Assembly (NCBI GenBank): GCA_942492715.1
Contig: CALOFW010000012.1
Location: 372,001-436,000, forward strand
Length of the DNA: 64,000 bases
Direction: 5' to 3'
Source of the DNA: Sva-07 sp942492715
GTDB taxonomy: Bacteria > Actinomycetota > Acidimicrobiia > Acidimicrobiales > Ilumatobacteraceae
Shown here piece by piece: positions 7,463 through 15,071 of the stretch. The notes beneath the pieces were generated by a model that had not been told where the DNA came from, made no database searches, and worked only from the letters and a program-made list of their open reading frames with translations. A program made the translations under genes and the position numbers. Numbering within the stretch: position 1 is the stretch's first letter; each line of letters opens with the position of its first letter.

Positions 7463-9282
7463 GCGTGCTCGATCCGACCATCGCCGTGAAGGCGGGGACG
7501 ATGCCGCCGACCAACGAGGACTCGGCGGTTCGCACGATCGGCAGGGGCCTCGAGACCGCGCCGATCCTGAGGCAGGGGCTGGGGATCACGTGGCTGTTGG
7601 CCGCCGTCGGCGCTGCCGGTCGTGTCGTGGTGCCGCTGCTGATCCAACAGGCGATCGACAACGGCCTCGCCGCCGGCGACGTCCAACTCGACGTGATCGT
7701 GCAGATGGCGTTGATCGCCGTCGTCGCCGTGGTCGTCTCCGGCCTGGCCTACCGTACGGCGGCGCTGCGGCTCGGCGAGCGCAGCGAACGTGCCCTGCAC
7801 GACCTGCGGGTTCGGCTGATCCGCCACATCCACCAGCTCAGCCTCGCCGACCACAACGACGAGCGTCGAGGCGGTCTGGTCGCTCGGGTCACGAGCGACA
7901 TCGAGACGCTCGCCCAGTTCTTCCAGTGGGGTGGTCTCGCCTGGCTGATCGACGGCACCCTGATGCTGATCGTCGCCAGCGTGATGCTCGCCATCAACTG
8001 GCAGCTCGCCCTCGTGGCGTTCGTCGTCGCGTTGCCATTGGTGTTCGTGTTGCGGTTCGTGCAGGCGCGCCTGCTGGTCGCCTACGACCGTGCGAGGCAC
8101 GGCAACGGACAGATGTTGGGCACGATCGCCGAGGTCGTGTCGGGCGCACCGACGATCCGGGCCTACGGTGCCGGGCCCACGATGGCGACCGACGTCCGTG
8201 AGGCCGTCGCAACCAAGACCACCGCCCAGATCAAGGCGGCCCGCCTCGGGGCGTTCCTGTTCCCTTCGGGTGAGGTGTTCTCGGCGCTGACGGTCTGCGC
8301 GGTTGTCGGGGTCGGTGTCTGGTTGGGCCCGGCGAGCGGGCTCACCGCCGGAGCGCTGATCGGCTTCATGTTCCTGACGTATCGGTTCCTCGAGCCGATC
8401 GCCGAGTTCACCGAGATCATCGACACCACGCAGATGGCGGTGGCCGGACTGCGTCGCGTGCTGTCGGTGCTCGACATGCCGGTGGGGCCGCCGGAACCCG
8501 ACGATCCGATCCGGCTCCCGGCGGGCAAGCTGCAGATCGACATCCGCGACGTCACGTTCGCCTACCGGAGCCGTTCGGACGACAGCGCCGACGATGCCGT
8601 GCTCAAACACCTCGACATCACGATCCCCGCCGGTCAGCAGGTGGCGTTGGTCGGCGCGACGGGCTCGGGCAAGACCACGCTCGGTCGCCTGATCGCGAGA
8701 TTCGCGGACCCGACCATCGGAGAGATCGACCTCGGCGGCGTGCCGCTGCGGAGGGTGAGCCGAGCGGAGCTGCGCAGCCGTCTCGTGGTCGTGTCGCAGG
8801 AGCCGTTCCTGTTCGACGACACCGTCGAGGCGAACATCGCCTTCGCCTGGGAACACGCGAAGCACCGAGACGTCGAGAAGGTGGTTGCCGACCTCGGCGT
8901 GCAGGACTGGGTCGACTCATTGGGCGAGGGCCTGTCGACACGCGTCGGCGAGCGCGGCGACCAGCTCTCGGCGGGGGAGCGGCAGCTCGTTGCGCTGCTT
9001 CGCGCCGGTCTCGCTGATCCCGACGTGCTCATTCTCGACGAGGCGACATCGTCGGTCGATGCGCTCACCGAGGTCCGCATCGCCCGGGCCCTCGAACGGC
9101 TCGCGGCGTCTCGGACCACGATCGCCATCGCGCACCGGCTGTCGACCGCCGCTCGCGCCGACCGGGTGCTGGTGCTCGACCACGGCGTGCTGGTCGAGGA
9201 CGGCCACCACGACGACCTGATCACGCGAGACGGCGTGTACCGGCGCCTCTACGACGCCTGGGTCTCGGCCACCACGGTCTGA
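7459..9282 (+). CDS. ABC exporter half-transporter, catalytic subunit
   Basis: The 607-residue partner has six membrane helices and a nucleotide-binding domain. Walker A is GATGSGKT near 399, Walker B is LILDEATSS near 525 with the catalytic Glu, and the H-loop is IAHRLST near 558. Its signature is LSAGE rather than LSGGQ. Paired with the upstream subunit, one competent ATP site would form (this Walker A/B plus the partner's LSGGQ) and one impaired site. The ATG lies in an ATGA overlap with the upstream stop. The frame is open far upstream of this start, but that stretch is antiparallel to good coding sequence in another frame and is not used. Confidence 0.9.
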   Translation: MSVLDPTIAVKAGTMPPTNEDSAVRTIGRGLETAPILRQGLGITWLLAAVGAAGRVVVPLLIQQAIDNGLAAGDVQLDVIVQMALIAVVAVVVSGLAYRTAALRLGERSERALHDLRVRLIRHIHQLSLADHNDERRGGLVARVTSDIETLAQFFQWGGLAWLIDGTLMLIVASVMLAINWQLALVAFVVALPLVFVLRFVQARLLVAYDRARHGNGQMLGTIAEVVSGAPTIRAYGAGPTMATDVREAVATKTTAQIKAARLGAFLFPSGEVFSALTVCAVVGVGVWLGPASGLTAGALIGFMFLTYRFLEPIAEFTEIIDTTQMAVAGLRRVLSVLDMPVGPPEPDDPIRLPAGKLQIDIRDVTFAYRSRSDDSADDAVLKHLDITIPAGQQVALVGATGSGKTTLGRLIARFADPTIGEIDLGGVPLRRVSRAELRSRLVVVSQEPFLFDDTVEANIAFAWEHAKHRDVEKVVADLGVQDWVDSLGEGLSTRVGERGDQLSAGERQLVALLRAGLADPDVLILDEATSSVDALTEVRIARALERLAASRTTIAIAHRLSTAARADRVLVLDHGVLVEDGHHDDLITRDGVYRRLYDAWVSATTV

Positions 9283-9310
9283 CGGCGGCACGTGCCCACC
9301 GAACCGTCGA

Positions 9311-10060
9311 TCAGTCGACCGTGATGCCGAACGGCAGTGGTCCGTTGACCTCGACGACGATGCAGTCGATGTCGTCGAGGTCGACCTGGCTCTGGGCGGT
9401 GAACTCGGACGTGGCACCGGGGGCGACGTCGTCGACATCGACGCGCTCGGTCCGGTGCGTGTTGTCGGTGCCCGGACGAACGAAGCCGACCAGCACCGAG
9501 TAGTCCGCCACCCGATCGCCGGTGTTCGTGATCTCCCCGGTCATCGTCGCCCGAGCGCCCTGGAGCTCGCACGAGGTGACGTCGACCTCGTTCGGCTCGG
9601 GGTTCAGGTAGTCGTCGTACACCTCGAGCACGATCCCGGTGAGCACCACGCCGATGACGGCCGCGGCGAGCGCGGCGACCGCGGTGGTGAGACCGGCGAC
9701 GGCGAACGAACGGCCGGTGCCCGTGACACGTGAGCGTCGGAGACCGATGACCCCGAACACGATCGCGATCACCGCTGCGAGCGCACCCAGCACGACCAGG
9801 AAGGGCAACCAGGCGATCGAGACGGCGACGATGCCGAGCACCATCGCGGTGGTCGCCGCAGCGTTGGTGCCCGATCGGTGTGGAGTGCCTGACCCGGCGG
9901 CGGGCGCGCCGCCCGTGGGCTCCAGCCCGAGCTGATCGACGAAACGCTGCCCGCCGGTGGCGACGTCGGCGGTCCACTCCCGGCCGTTGTAGTACCGGTG
10001 TTCGTAGCGCCGCATGGGATCGGCGTACCAGCCCGGTGCTGCGCCGGTCTCGTTCATCAC
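9311..10060 (-). CDS. DUF2510 membrane protein with C-terminal FxLYD-like domain
   Basis: The 249-residue protein begins with a DUF2510 motif (APGWYADPMRRYEHRYYNG, then EWT), common at the N-terminus of actinobacterial membrane proteins. Two hydrophobic segments at about 65-125 resemble DUF4190. The exported C-terminal half, with TSCELQGARATMTGEITNTG, resembles the FxLYD fold. The GTG at 10060 is preferred over the adjacent ATG at 10057 because TAGCTT (10068-10073) lies seven bases upstream. Function unknown; a surface or sensory role is only a guess. It converges with the ABC exporter genes across 28 bases. Confidence 0.78.
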   Translation of the reverse strand: MMNETGAAPGWYADPMRRYEHRYYNGREWTADVATGGQRFVDQLGLEPTGGAPAAGSGTPHRSGTNAAATTAMVLGIVAVSIAWLPFLVVLGALAAVIAIVFGVIGLRRSRVTGTGRSFAVAGLTTAVAALAAAVIGVVLTGIVLEVYDDYLNPEPNEVDVTSCELQGARATMTGEITNTGDRVADYSVLVGFVRPGTDNTHRTERVDVDDVAPGATSEFTAQSQVDLDDIDCIVVEVNGPLPFGITVD

Positions 10061-10067
10061 TGGCGGC

Positions 10068-10073
10068 AAGCTA
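10068..10073 (-). promoter_or_regulatory. Putative -10 box for DUF2510 gene
   Basis: TAGCTT on the minus strand, seven bases before GTG 10060. Confidence 0.42.
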
Positions 10074-10156
10074 TCGGGCCGTCGCTGCTGCGTCGGCGAC
10101 AACACTCACGACCTGCGCCGACGCAGATCGGACGGTCGGGTCGGGTGTGACGGCCG

Positions 10157-10162
10157 TAGTGT
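10157..10162 (+). promoter_or_regulatory. Putative -10 box for histidine phosphatase gene
   Basis: TAGTGT, eight bases before the ATG at 10171; leaderless arrangement. Confidence 0.42.
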
Positions 10163-10170
10163 CGAGCGTC

Positions 10171-10848
10171 ATGGAGATCGTGTTGATACGCCACGGCGAG
10201 CCGGAGTGGGTCCGCCAGGGTCTCGCCATCGTCGACCCCCCGCTCACCGAACTCGGGCACCGGCAGGCGCACCGGCTGGCACAGGCACTGAGCGGCGAGG
10301 AATTCGACGAGGTGCTCGTGTCGCCGCTCGTGCGCGCACGCCAGACGGCGGCGCCGCTGCTCGAGACGCTCGGCCGGGGCGAGATCGTCGATCCCTGGCT
10401 CGAGGAGATCCGTGATCCGCTGTGGCACGGCACACCCGCCGAGAAGGCGGCCGAGGCGTACGCGGAACTCAAGGGGCGCAAGGCCGAGGATCGTTGGCAC
10501 GGCCTGAACGGCGGCGAGTCGATGCGCGACTTCGTCACCCGTATTCGAGCCGGTGTCACGCAGTTCCTCGCCGATCGTGGGGTGGTGCGCACGGAGATGG
10601 AACTCCCCGTCTGGCAGATCGCCGAACCAGGTGCTCGGATCGCGCTCGTCGCGCACGCCGGAACGAACTCGGTCACGATCGGGCACCTGCTCGGGCTCGA
10701 TCCGACACCGTGGGAGTGGGACCGGTTCGTTCTCGGACACACGTCGATCAGCCGGATCGAGGCGATGGAGCTCGAAGACGGGTACTCGTTCGGTCTGTCG
10801 AAGCTCAGCGACGTCGAGCACCTGCCCGTCGACCAACGCACCCGCTGA
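10171..10848 (+). CDS. Histidine phosphatase family protein
   Basis: This 225-residue phosphoglycerate mutase-like protein has the phospho-histidine motif LIRHGEPEW at residues 6-14, SPLVRARQTA near 50, and the second catalytic histidine in LVAHAGTN near 165. Members remove or move phosphate groups through a phosphohistidine intermediate; substrates range from sugar phosphates to nucleotides and none can be assigned here. The ATG is chosen on the basis of the RHG position and the TAGTGT hexamer upstream. It is 25 bases ahead of the methyltransferase gene, which seems to have its own promoter. Confidence 0.85.
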   Translation: MEIVLIRHGEPEWVRQGLAIVDPPLTELGHRQAHRLAQALSGEEFDEVLVSPLVRARQTAAPLLETLGRGEIVDPWLEEIRDPLWHGTPAEKAAEAYAELKGRKAEDRWHGLNGGESMRDFVTRIRAGVTQFLADRGVVRTEMELPVWQIAEPGARIALVAHAGTNSVTIGHLLGLDPTPWEWDRFVLGHTSISRIEAMELEDGYSFGLSKLSDVEHLPVDQRTR

Positions 10849-10861
10849 CGGCGAGCGACAG

Positions 10862-10867
10862 TACCGT
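10862..10867 (+). promoter_or_regulatory. Putative -10 box for methyltransferase gene
   Basis: TACCGT, six bases before the ATG at 10874. Confidence 0.42.
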
Positions 10868-10873
10868 CGTGAG

Positions 10874-11959
10874 ATGGCTGAAGCTCCCGATCCCGATCGA
10901 CTGAAGTTCTACTCGTTCTCCGTCTTCACCCAACTCAGTGGGGCCGTGACCGCCGGCATGATCCACCTGGGTGACCGCCTGGGCCTCTACAGCGCTCTGG
11001 CCGCCGCCGCCGAGCCGCTGTCGACGCAGGAACTCGCCGACCACACCGGCCTCGACGAGCGGTGGGTGCGCGAGTGGGCCTACAACCAGGCCGCCGCGAA
11101 ACTGATCGCGGTCGACACCGCGGCCGCGCCGGAGCGCTTCTGGTTGACACCGGAGGCGATCGCCGTGTTGGCATCGCCCGACCATCCGGCGTTCGGGATG
11201 GGGATGTTCCATCGGTTCCCGCAGACGATGGCCGCGCTCGAGGTGATGCCGGACAGCTTCCGCAGCGGTGTCGGCCACGACTACGACAGCCATGGACCGG
11301 AAGGGGCTGTCGGCATCGAGCGCAGCTTCGAACCGTGGAACCGCCATCACCTGATCCCCACGGTGTTGCCCGAACTCGACGGTCTCGTGGAACGGCTCAG
11401 CGAAGGCATCACGGTGGCCGACATCGGCTGTGGCGCCGGGGGAGCGGTGCTGCTGATGGCCGAGGCGTTCCCCAACAGCCGTTTCGTCGGCTACGACATC
11501 TCGCAGTACGCACTCGAGCGAGCGGAACACCGTCGACGCGAGGAGCGGGCCGACAACGTCCGGTTCGTCGATCCGCGCGACGAACCGTTGCCCGCCGACC
11601 ACTCGGTCGACTTCGTGACGACGTTCGACTGCATCCACGACATGACCGACCCTCAGGGCATGATCCACGCGATCTCCGACGCGCTCGCCCCGGACGGCAC
11701 CTGGCTGCTCGTCGACATCAAGGGCCGCGAGACCTTCGCCGAGAACGTCGAGAAGAACCCGATGGCACCGCTGATGTACGGCATCAGCGTGTTGTCGTGC
11801 ATGTCGTCCGCGCTGTCGCAGCCCGACGGCGCCGGTCTGGGAACGCTCGGCCTGCCCGAGTCACGGGCCCGGGAGATGGCGCACGCGGCGGGGTTCACCC
11901 GGTTCCGGACCCTCGGTGTCGAGCACTCGGTCAATTCGTTCTACGAGGTGCGTCGCTGA
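10874..11959 (+). CDS. Class I SAM-dependent methyltransferase with N-terminal winged-helix domain
   Basis: The 361-residue protein has an N-terminal helical and winged-helix segment (about 10-95, with LSTQELADHTGLDERWVREW) like the dimerisation domain of small-molecule O-methyltransferases. A Rossmann methyltransferase domain starts near 175, where VADIGCGAGGAVLL is the SAM-binding motif I. FDCIHDM near 255 is motif IV-like. The methyl acceptor is unknown; natural-product or ubiquinone-type compounds are possible. Downstream, at 12034, a perfect inverted repeat separates it from the SDR gene. Confidence 0.82.
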   Translation: MAEAPDPDRLKFYSFSVFTQLSGAVTAGMIHLGDRLGLYSALAAAAEPLSTQELADHTGLDERWVREWAYNQAAAKLIAVDTAAAPERFWLTPEAIAVLASPDHPAFGMGMFHRFPQTMAALEVMPDSFRSGVGHDYDSHGPEGAVGIERSFEPWNRHHLIPTVLPELDGLVERLSEGITVADIGCGAGGAVLLMAEAFPNSRFVGYDISQYALERAEHRRREERADNVRFVDPRDEPLPADHSVDFVTTFDCIHDMTDPQGMIHAISDALAPDGTWLLVDIKGRETFAENVEKNPMAPLMYGISVLSCMSSALSQPDGAGLGTLGLPESRAREMAHAAGFTRFRTLGVEHSVNSFYEVRR

Positions 11960-12031
11960 CACCCGACGCGCGCAGCGATGTCGAGTCACCATCCGAACGG
12001 GTCACCTCGGGCCCATCACCCGGGGTCGCGG

Positions 12032-12037
12032 TACGGT
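12032..12037 (+). promoter_or_regulatory. Putative -10 box overlapping an inverted repeat
   Basis: TACGGT, six bases before an ATG at 12044 that opens a 21-codon frame leading into the SDR gene. It overlaps the left arm of the inverted repeat at 12034-12059. Confidence 0.4.
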
Positions 12038-12059
12038 TCGCTCATGAGTGAGCGAACCG
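12034..12059. promoter_or_regulatory. Perfect inverted repeat, operator-like
   Basis: Arms CGGTTCGCTCA and TGAGCGAACCG, 11 bp each and perfect, flank a TGAG centre. The repeat starts inside the TACGGT hexamer and covers the ATG at 12044, so a dimeric repressor bound here would block transcription. No T-run follows, which argues against a terminator for the methyltransferase gene. The cognate regulator is not in the neighbourhood. Confidence 0.55.
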
Positions 12060-12109
12060 GACTCCACGCCGTCAGGATCGGTGGAACCCGCCGTCGGAGG
12101 GCATCGTGA
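12044..12109 (+). CDS. Possible 21-codon leader ORF upstream of SDR gene
   Basis: An ATG six bases after TACGGT opens a 21-codon frame (MSERTGLHAVRIGG, then a basic Arg-rich end). Its TGA overlaps the SDR start as GTGA. If translated, it could couple ribosomes onto the SDR gene or be a regulatory leader peptide. It may equally be chance: the SDR gene has its own Shine-Dalgarno, GGAGGG. No similarity is recognised. Confidence 0.25.
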   Translation: MSERTGLHAVRIGGTRRRRAS

Positions 12110-12897
12110 CGCGCCTGAGTCGGCTGTCGCGGTCGATCGAGGGCAAGGTCGCGATCGTCACCGGCGCCGCCAGTGGGATGGGGCTCGCCACCGCTCGGCT
12201 GTTCGCCGACGAGGGTGCCCGCGTCGTGGTTGCCGACCTGGTGCCCGAGCGTGTTGCTGCGGTCGTCGACGAGATCCGCTCGGCGCACGGTGAGACGTCG
12301 GCGTTGGCCGTGCCGTGCGACGTCGGCGACCTCGCCGGGCTGCGATCGCTCGTGGACGACACGATCGCCTGGGCGGGACGCCTGGACATCGTGGTCAACA
12401 ACGCCGGTGTCTCACTGGTGAACTCGGCGTTCCAGGACGAGGCCGAGTTCGAGGACAACTGGGCGCGAACGCTCGATGTGAACCTCACCTCGCACGCCAG
12501 GCTCGTACGCCTGGCGATTGCTCACCTGATCGACTCGGGAGCGGGGCGCGTGGTCAACATCGCGTCGACCGAGTCGATCGTCGCCACCGCCGGCCTCGCT
12601 GCCTACGCAGCCTCGAAGGCCGGCGTCACCGGCCTCACCCGCAGTCTCGCGGTCGAACTCGGCAGGCACGGTGTGACCGTCAACTGCATCTGTCCCGGTC
12701 CGATCGACACCGGCATGACCGAGGCGATCCCGGCCGAGGCGAAGGAGACCTACGCCCGGCGCCGCGTCCCGCTGCGCCGGTACGGCGACCCGGAGGAGGT
12801 GGCGCACATGACGCTCAACCTCTGCCTGCCGAGTTCCAGCTACGTGAACGGCGCGACGATCGCCGTCGATGGTGGGATGACGATCCGTCACACCTGA
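12106..12897 (+). CDS. Short-chain dehydrogenase/reductase
   Basis: This 263-residue classical SDR has the cofactor motif TGAASGMG near residue 20, DVGDLAG, NNAG near 102, and the catalytic Ser plus YAASK (YxxxK) near 168-172. The C-terminal SSYVNGATIAVDGG is typical of FabG-like members. Asp in VVADL after beta-2 suggests NAD(H) preference, an inference from family rules. Substrate unknown. The GTG start follows GGAGGG by five bases. It stands alone, convergent with the gene ending at 12910. Confidence 0.88.
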   Translation: MTRLSRLSRSIEGKVAIVTGAASGMGLATARLFADEGARVVVADLVPERVAAVVDEIRSAHGETSALAVPCDVGDLAGLRSLVDDTIAWAGRLDIVVNNAGVSLVNSAFQDEAEFEDNWARTLDVNLTSHARLVRLAIAHLIDSGAGRVVNIASTESIVATAGLAAYAASKAGVTGLTRSLAVELGRHGVTVNCICPGPIDTGMTEAIPAEAKETYARRRVPLRRYGDPEEVAHMTLNLCLPSSSYVNGATIAVDGGMTIRHT

Positions 12898-12909
12898 CGA
12901 CCGCGGCGA

Positions 12910-14046
12910 TCAGCCGGCGAAGCCGTCGAAGACGCCCTCGAGCCCCGTGGGATCGTGGCGCCCGATCGCGAGTTGTTCCAGCACGCCGAGCCCGGTGTGG
13001 TCGCCGAGGCCACCCGACGTGGTCGCCCGCACGATCGACTGCACGTGGACGTTGTGCGGCGCCACGGGATCGTCGACCGGCAGCTCCCACCGCTCACCTC
13101 CGACGGCGAGCTCGCCCTTCCAGACACCGTGGGACCACTCGGGCGACAGGTAGCCGAGGCCCGACATGTGGAACTCGAACAACGGCTCGAGGCGGATGGT
13201 CGACGCCTCGCCGTCCCAGGGTGTCATCTCCAGCTCGAACGACGAGGCGGTCCGCGTTCCCGGGCGCCAGGTGATCTCGTAGTCGACCGACCGCATCGAC
13301 GCGGCGGGGTGGGACCCCTCGGGATCGGAGATCGGGGCGACGAACCCGCTCTCGTGCCAACGCTTGCCGTCGAAGTACTCGTTGACGTCGAAGTGCGTCG
13401 AGAACGTGTCGAAGTTGATCGGCGCCCACAGCCAGAAGAACTGCGGGTCGGCGACCGGAGCTCCGGTCGATCCGCGTTCACCGACCGGCCGGATCCCCCA
13501 CGAGCGATCGCGGCTGCCCACGGTCTCCCCAGGGGCGAGGTCGGTCAGTTCGCCGTCGACCTCGATCCAGCCCTCCCAGCCGCCGAACTGGGTGAGCCTG
13601 GTGTAGTCGAACGTGACGCGGAGTCCGATCTGTTGGCGGAAGTGATCCTCCTCGATCGGCGCCGACCGACGCACGAACGTGAGGTCGGCTCGCAGGCCCT
13701 GCTCGGGTGCCTCGACCACGAGGCGCAGCGCGTTCAGGGGTTCGAGCACCTCGACGCGGATCGGTCCGACCTCGTTCGCGTCAGCGCGGTCGGTGGGCGC
13801 GCGGCGAGACGCATGGACGCTGATCTGGCGGGCGTCGACGGTGCCGCCGTCGACGACCACGCTGAACGATGCATCGGCGACGTGGCGGTTCGGGTAGAGC
13901 CCCATGGCGAGCGCGAAGAACAGCCGCGTGTCCCTGGTGTAGCCGTTGAAGAAGTACCGGTCGTAGTGGTTGATGTCGGTCGACGCCGTCTGCACGATCG
14001 GGTGTGACGTCTGATGGATCGGAAAGTCGTCGAACGAACTCAGCAC
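12910..14046 (-). CDS. Conserved hypothetical protein, possibly lipocalin/AttH-like beta protein
   Basis: The 378-residue protein has no signal peptide or membrane segment. It is rich in aromatic residues and beta-strand-like stretches, with recurring features such as YFFNGYTRDTRLFFALAMG near 31-49, RDRSWGIRP near 183 and FFWLWAPINFDTFSTHF near 204. I remember similar actinobacterial proteins of unknown function; the two-half beta layout recalls AttH/CrtC-type folds, which is a weak structural guess. The GTG start is 32 bases from the divergent ctaA start. No enzymatic role is claimed. Confidence 0.65.
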   Translation of the reverse strand: MLSSFDDFPIHQTSHPIVQTASTDINHYDRYFFNGYTRDTRLFFALAMGLYPNRHVADASFSVVVDGGTVDARQISVHASRRAPTDRADANEVGPIRVEVLEPLNALRLVVEAPEQGLRADLTFVRRSAPIEEDHFRQQIGLRVTFDYTRLTQFGGWEGWIEVDGELTDLAPGETVGSRDRSWGIRPVGERGSTGAPVADPQFFWLWAPINFDTFSTHFDVNEYFDGKRWHESGFVAPISDPEGSHPAASMRSVDYEITWRPGTRTASSFELEMTPWDGEASTIRLEPLFEFHMSGLGYLSPEWSHGVWKGELAVGGERWELPVDDPVAPHNVHVQSIVRATTSGGLGDHTGLGVLEQLAIGRHDPTGLEGVFDGFAG

Positions 14047-14063
14047 CCGACCGACGCTAGTCG

Positions 14064-14069
14064 TATCGT
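14064..14069 (+). promoter_or_regulatory. Putative -10 box for ctaA
   Basis: TATCGT, nine bases before the ATG at 14079. Confidence 0.4.
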
Positions 14070-14078
14070 GTGCGAGGT

Positions 14079-15059
14079 ATGGGCAGCGACGAGATCCGAC
14101 CGCGTTTCACGTTGTCGCTGCGCCGGTTCCGGCAGATCGCGATCGTCACCGTCGTCGGCGTCTGCTTCCTCACCGTCGCCGGTGCCGTCGTCCGCCTCAC
14201 CGGCAGCGGGCTCGGGTGCGACGACTGGCCGAACTGCAACAACGAACGGTTCATCGACGTCTCGAGCGGTCACGCCGCGATCGAGCAGATCAACCGGCTC
14301 CTGAGCGGTGTCATCGGGATCCCGACACTGTTGATGGCGGTCGGCGCGTTCCGCGTCTGGCCTCGTCGCAGCGGGTTGAGGATGCCTGCGGTGGCCGTTC
14401 TGGTCACGATTCTGGGCAACGGTGTCGTCGGCGGTCTCGCCGTCCGGGGCGATCTGCATCCGACGCTCGTTCAGTCGCACTTCATCCTGGCGATGATCTC
14501 GATCGGTTTCGGGCTCGTCGCCGTCCACCGGGCCGGGCCCGCGCCGGTGCTCGACCGCACCAGCGTCGGCGTCACACCGTTGGTCACGTGGTTGTCGATC
14601 GCGCTCGGCGTGCTCGTGGCGGCTTCGCTCGTCACCGGCACCGTCGTCACCGGCGCCGGTCCCCACGCCGGCGACGAGACAGCGAGACGCTACGGATTCG
14701 ACATCTCGTCGGTCGCGGAGATCCACAGCGTCACGGTCTGGGTCGCGGTCGCGGTGTTCCTCGCGCTCGTCGTTGCGCTCCGGCGGACACCGGGGCTGGC
14801 CCGGAGGCTGTCGGGCAACGTCTCGACCTGGATGTTCATCGCCGTTGTCCAGGGCGGCATCGGCTACCTCCAGTACTTCAACGGGGTCCCGGCGGCCCTG
14901 GTGGCCGCTCATGTGGCCGGGGCCACCGCCCTGTGGGTCGTCACCGTTCTGTTCCTCCTCGCTGTGCTCGAGCCTGCCGACCGAGGTGAACGCAGAGTTC
15001 ACACCCCGGAAACGCGCGGTGAACGCGGGATTGCATCGCGGACGGGCGCGAGTGCGTAG
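14079..15059 (+). CDS. ctaA: Heme A synthase (CtaA/Cox15 family)
   Basis: CtaA oxidises a methyl of heme O to the formyl of heme A for aa3 oxidases; it is an eight-helix membrane protein. The 326-residue product has the cysteine loop GLGCDDWPNC near residue 45 and histidines in QSHFIL, AEIHSV and AAHVAG, matching three of the four invariant heme-ligand positions. At the first position the usual ExxHR reads EQINR, with Asn for His. That may be a lineage-specific variant. The stop TAG lies inside the putative -10 box of the next gene. ctaB is not in the window. Confidence 0.88.
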   Translation: MGSDEIRPRFTLSLRRFRQIAIVTVVGVCFLTVAGAVVRLTGSGLGCDDWPNCNNERFIDVSSGHAAIEQINRLLSGVIGIPTLLMAVGAFRVWPRRSGLRMPAVAVLVTILGNGVVGGLAVRGDLHPTLVQSHFILAMISIGFGLVAVHRAGPAPVLDRTSVGVTPLVTWLSIALGVLVAASLVTGTVVTGAGPHAGDETARRYGFDISSVAEIHSVTVWVAVAVFLALVVALRRTPGLARRLSGNVSTWMFIAVVQGGIGYLQYFNGVPAALVAAHVAGATALWVVTVLFLLAVLEPADRGERRVHTPETRGERGIASRTGASA

Positions 15060-15062
15060 AGT
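15057..15062 (+). promoter_or_regulatory. Putative -10 box for livH, overlapping ctaA stop codon
   Basis: TAGAGT, nine bases before the livH ATG at 15072. Its first three bases are the ctaA stop codon. Confidence 0.45.
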
Positions 15063-15071
15063 TCGGGCGCA

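Noticed and set aside
9287..9296. Palindrome GGCACGTGCC between convergent genes
   Set aside because: Ten bases, no promoter to control at this convergent junction, and likely by chance in G/C-rich DNA.
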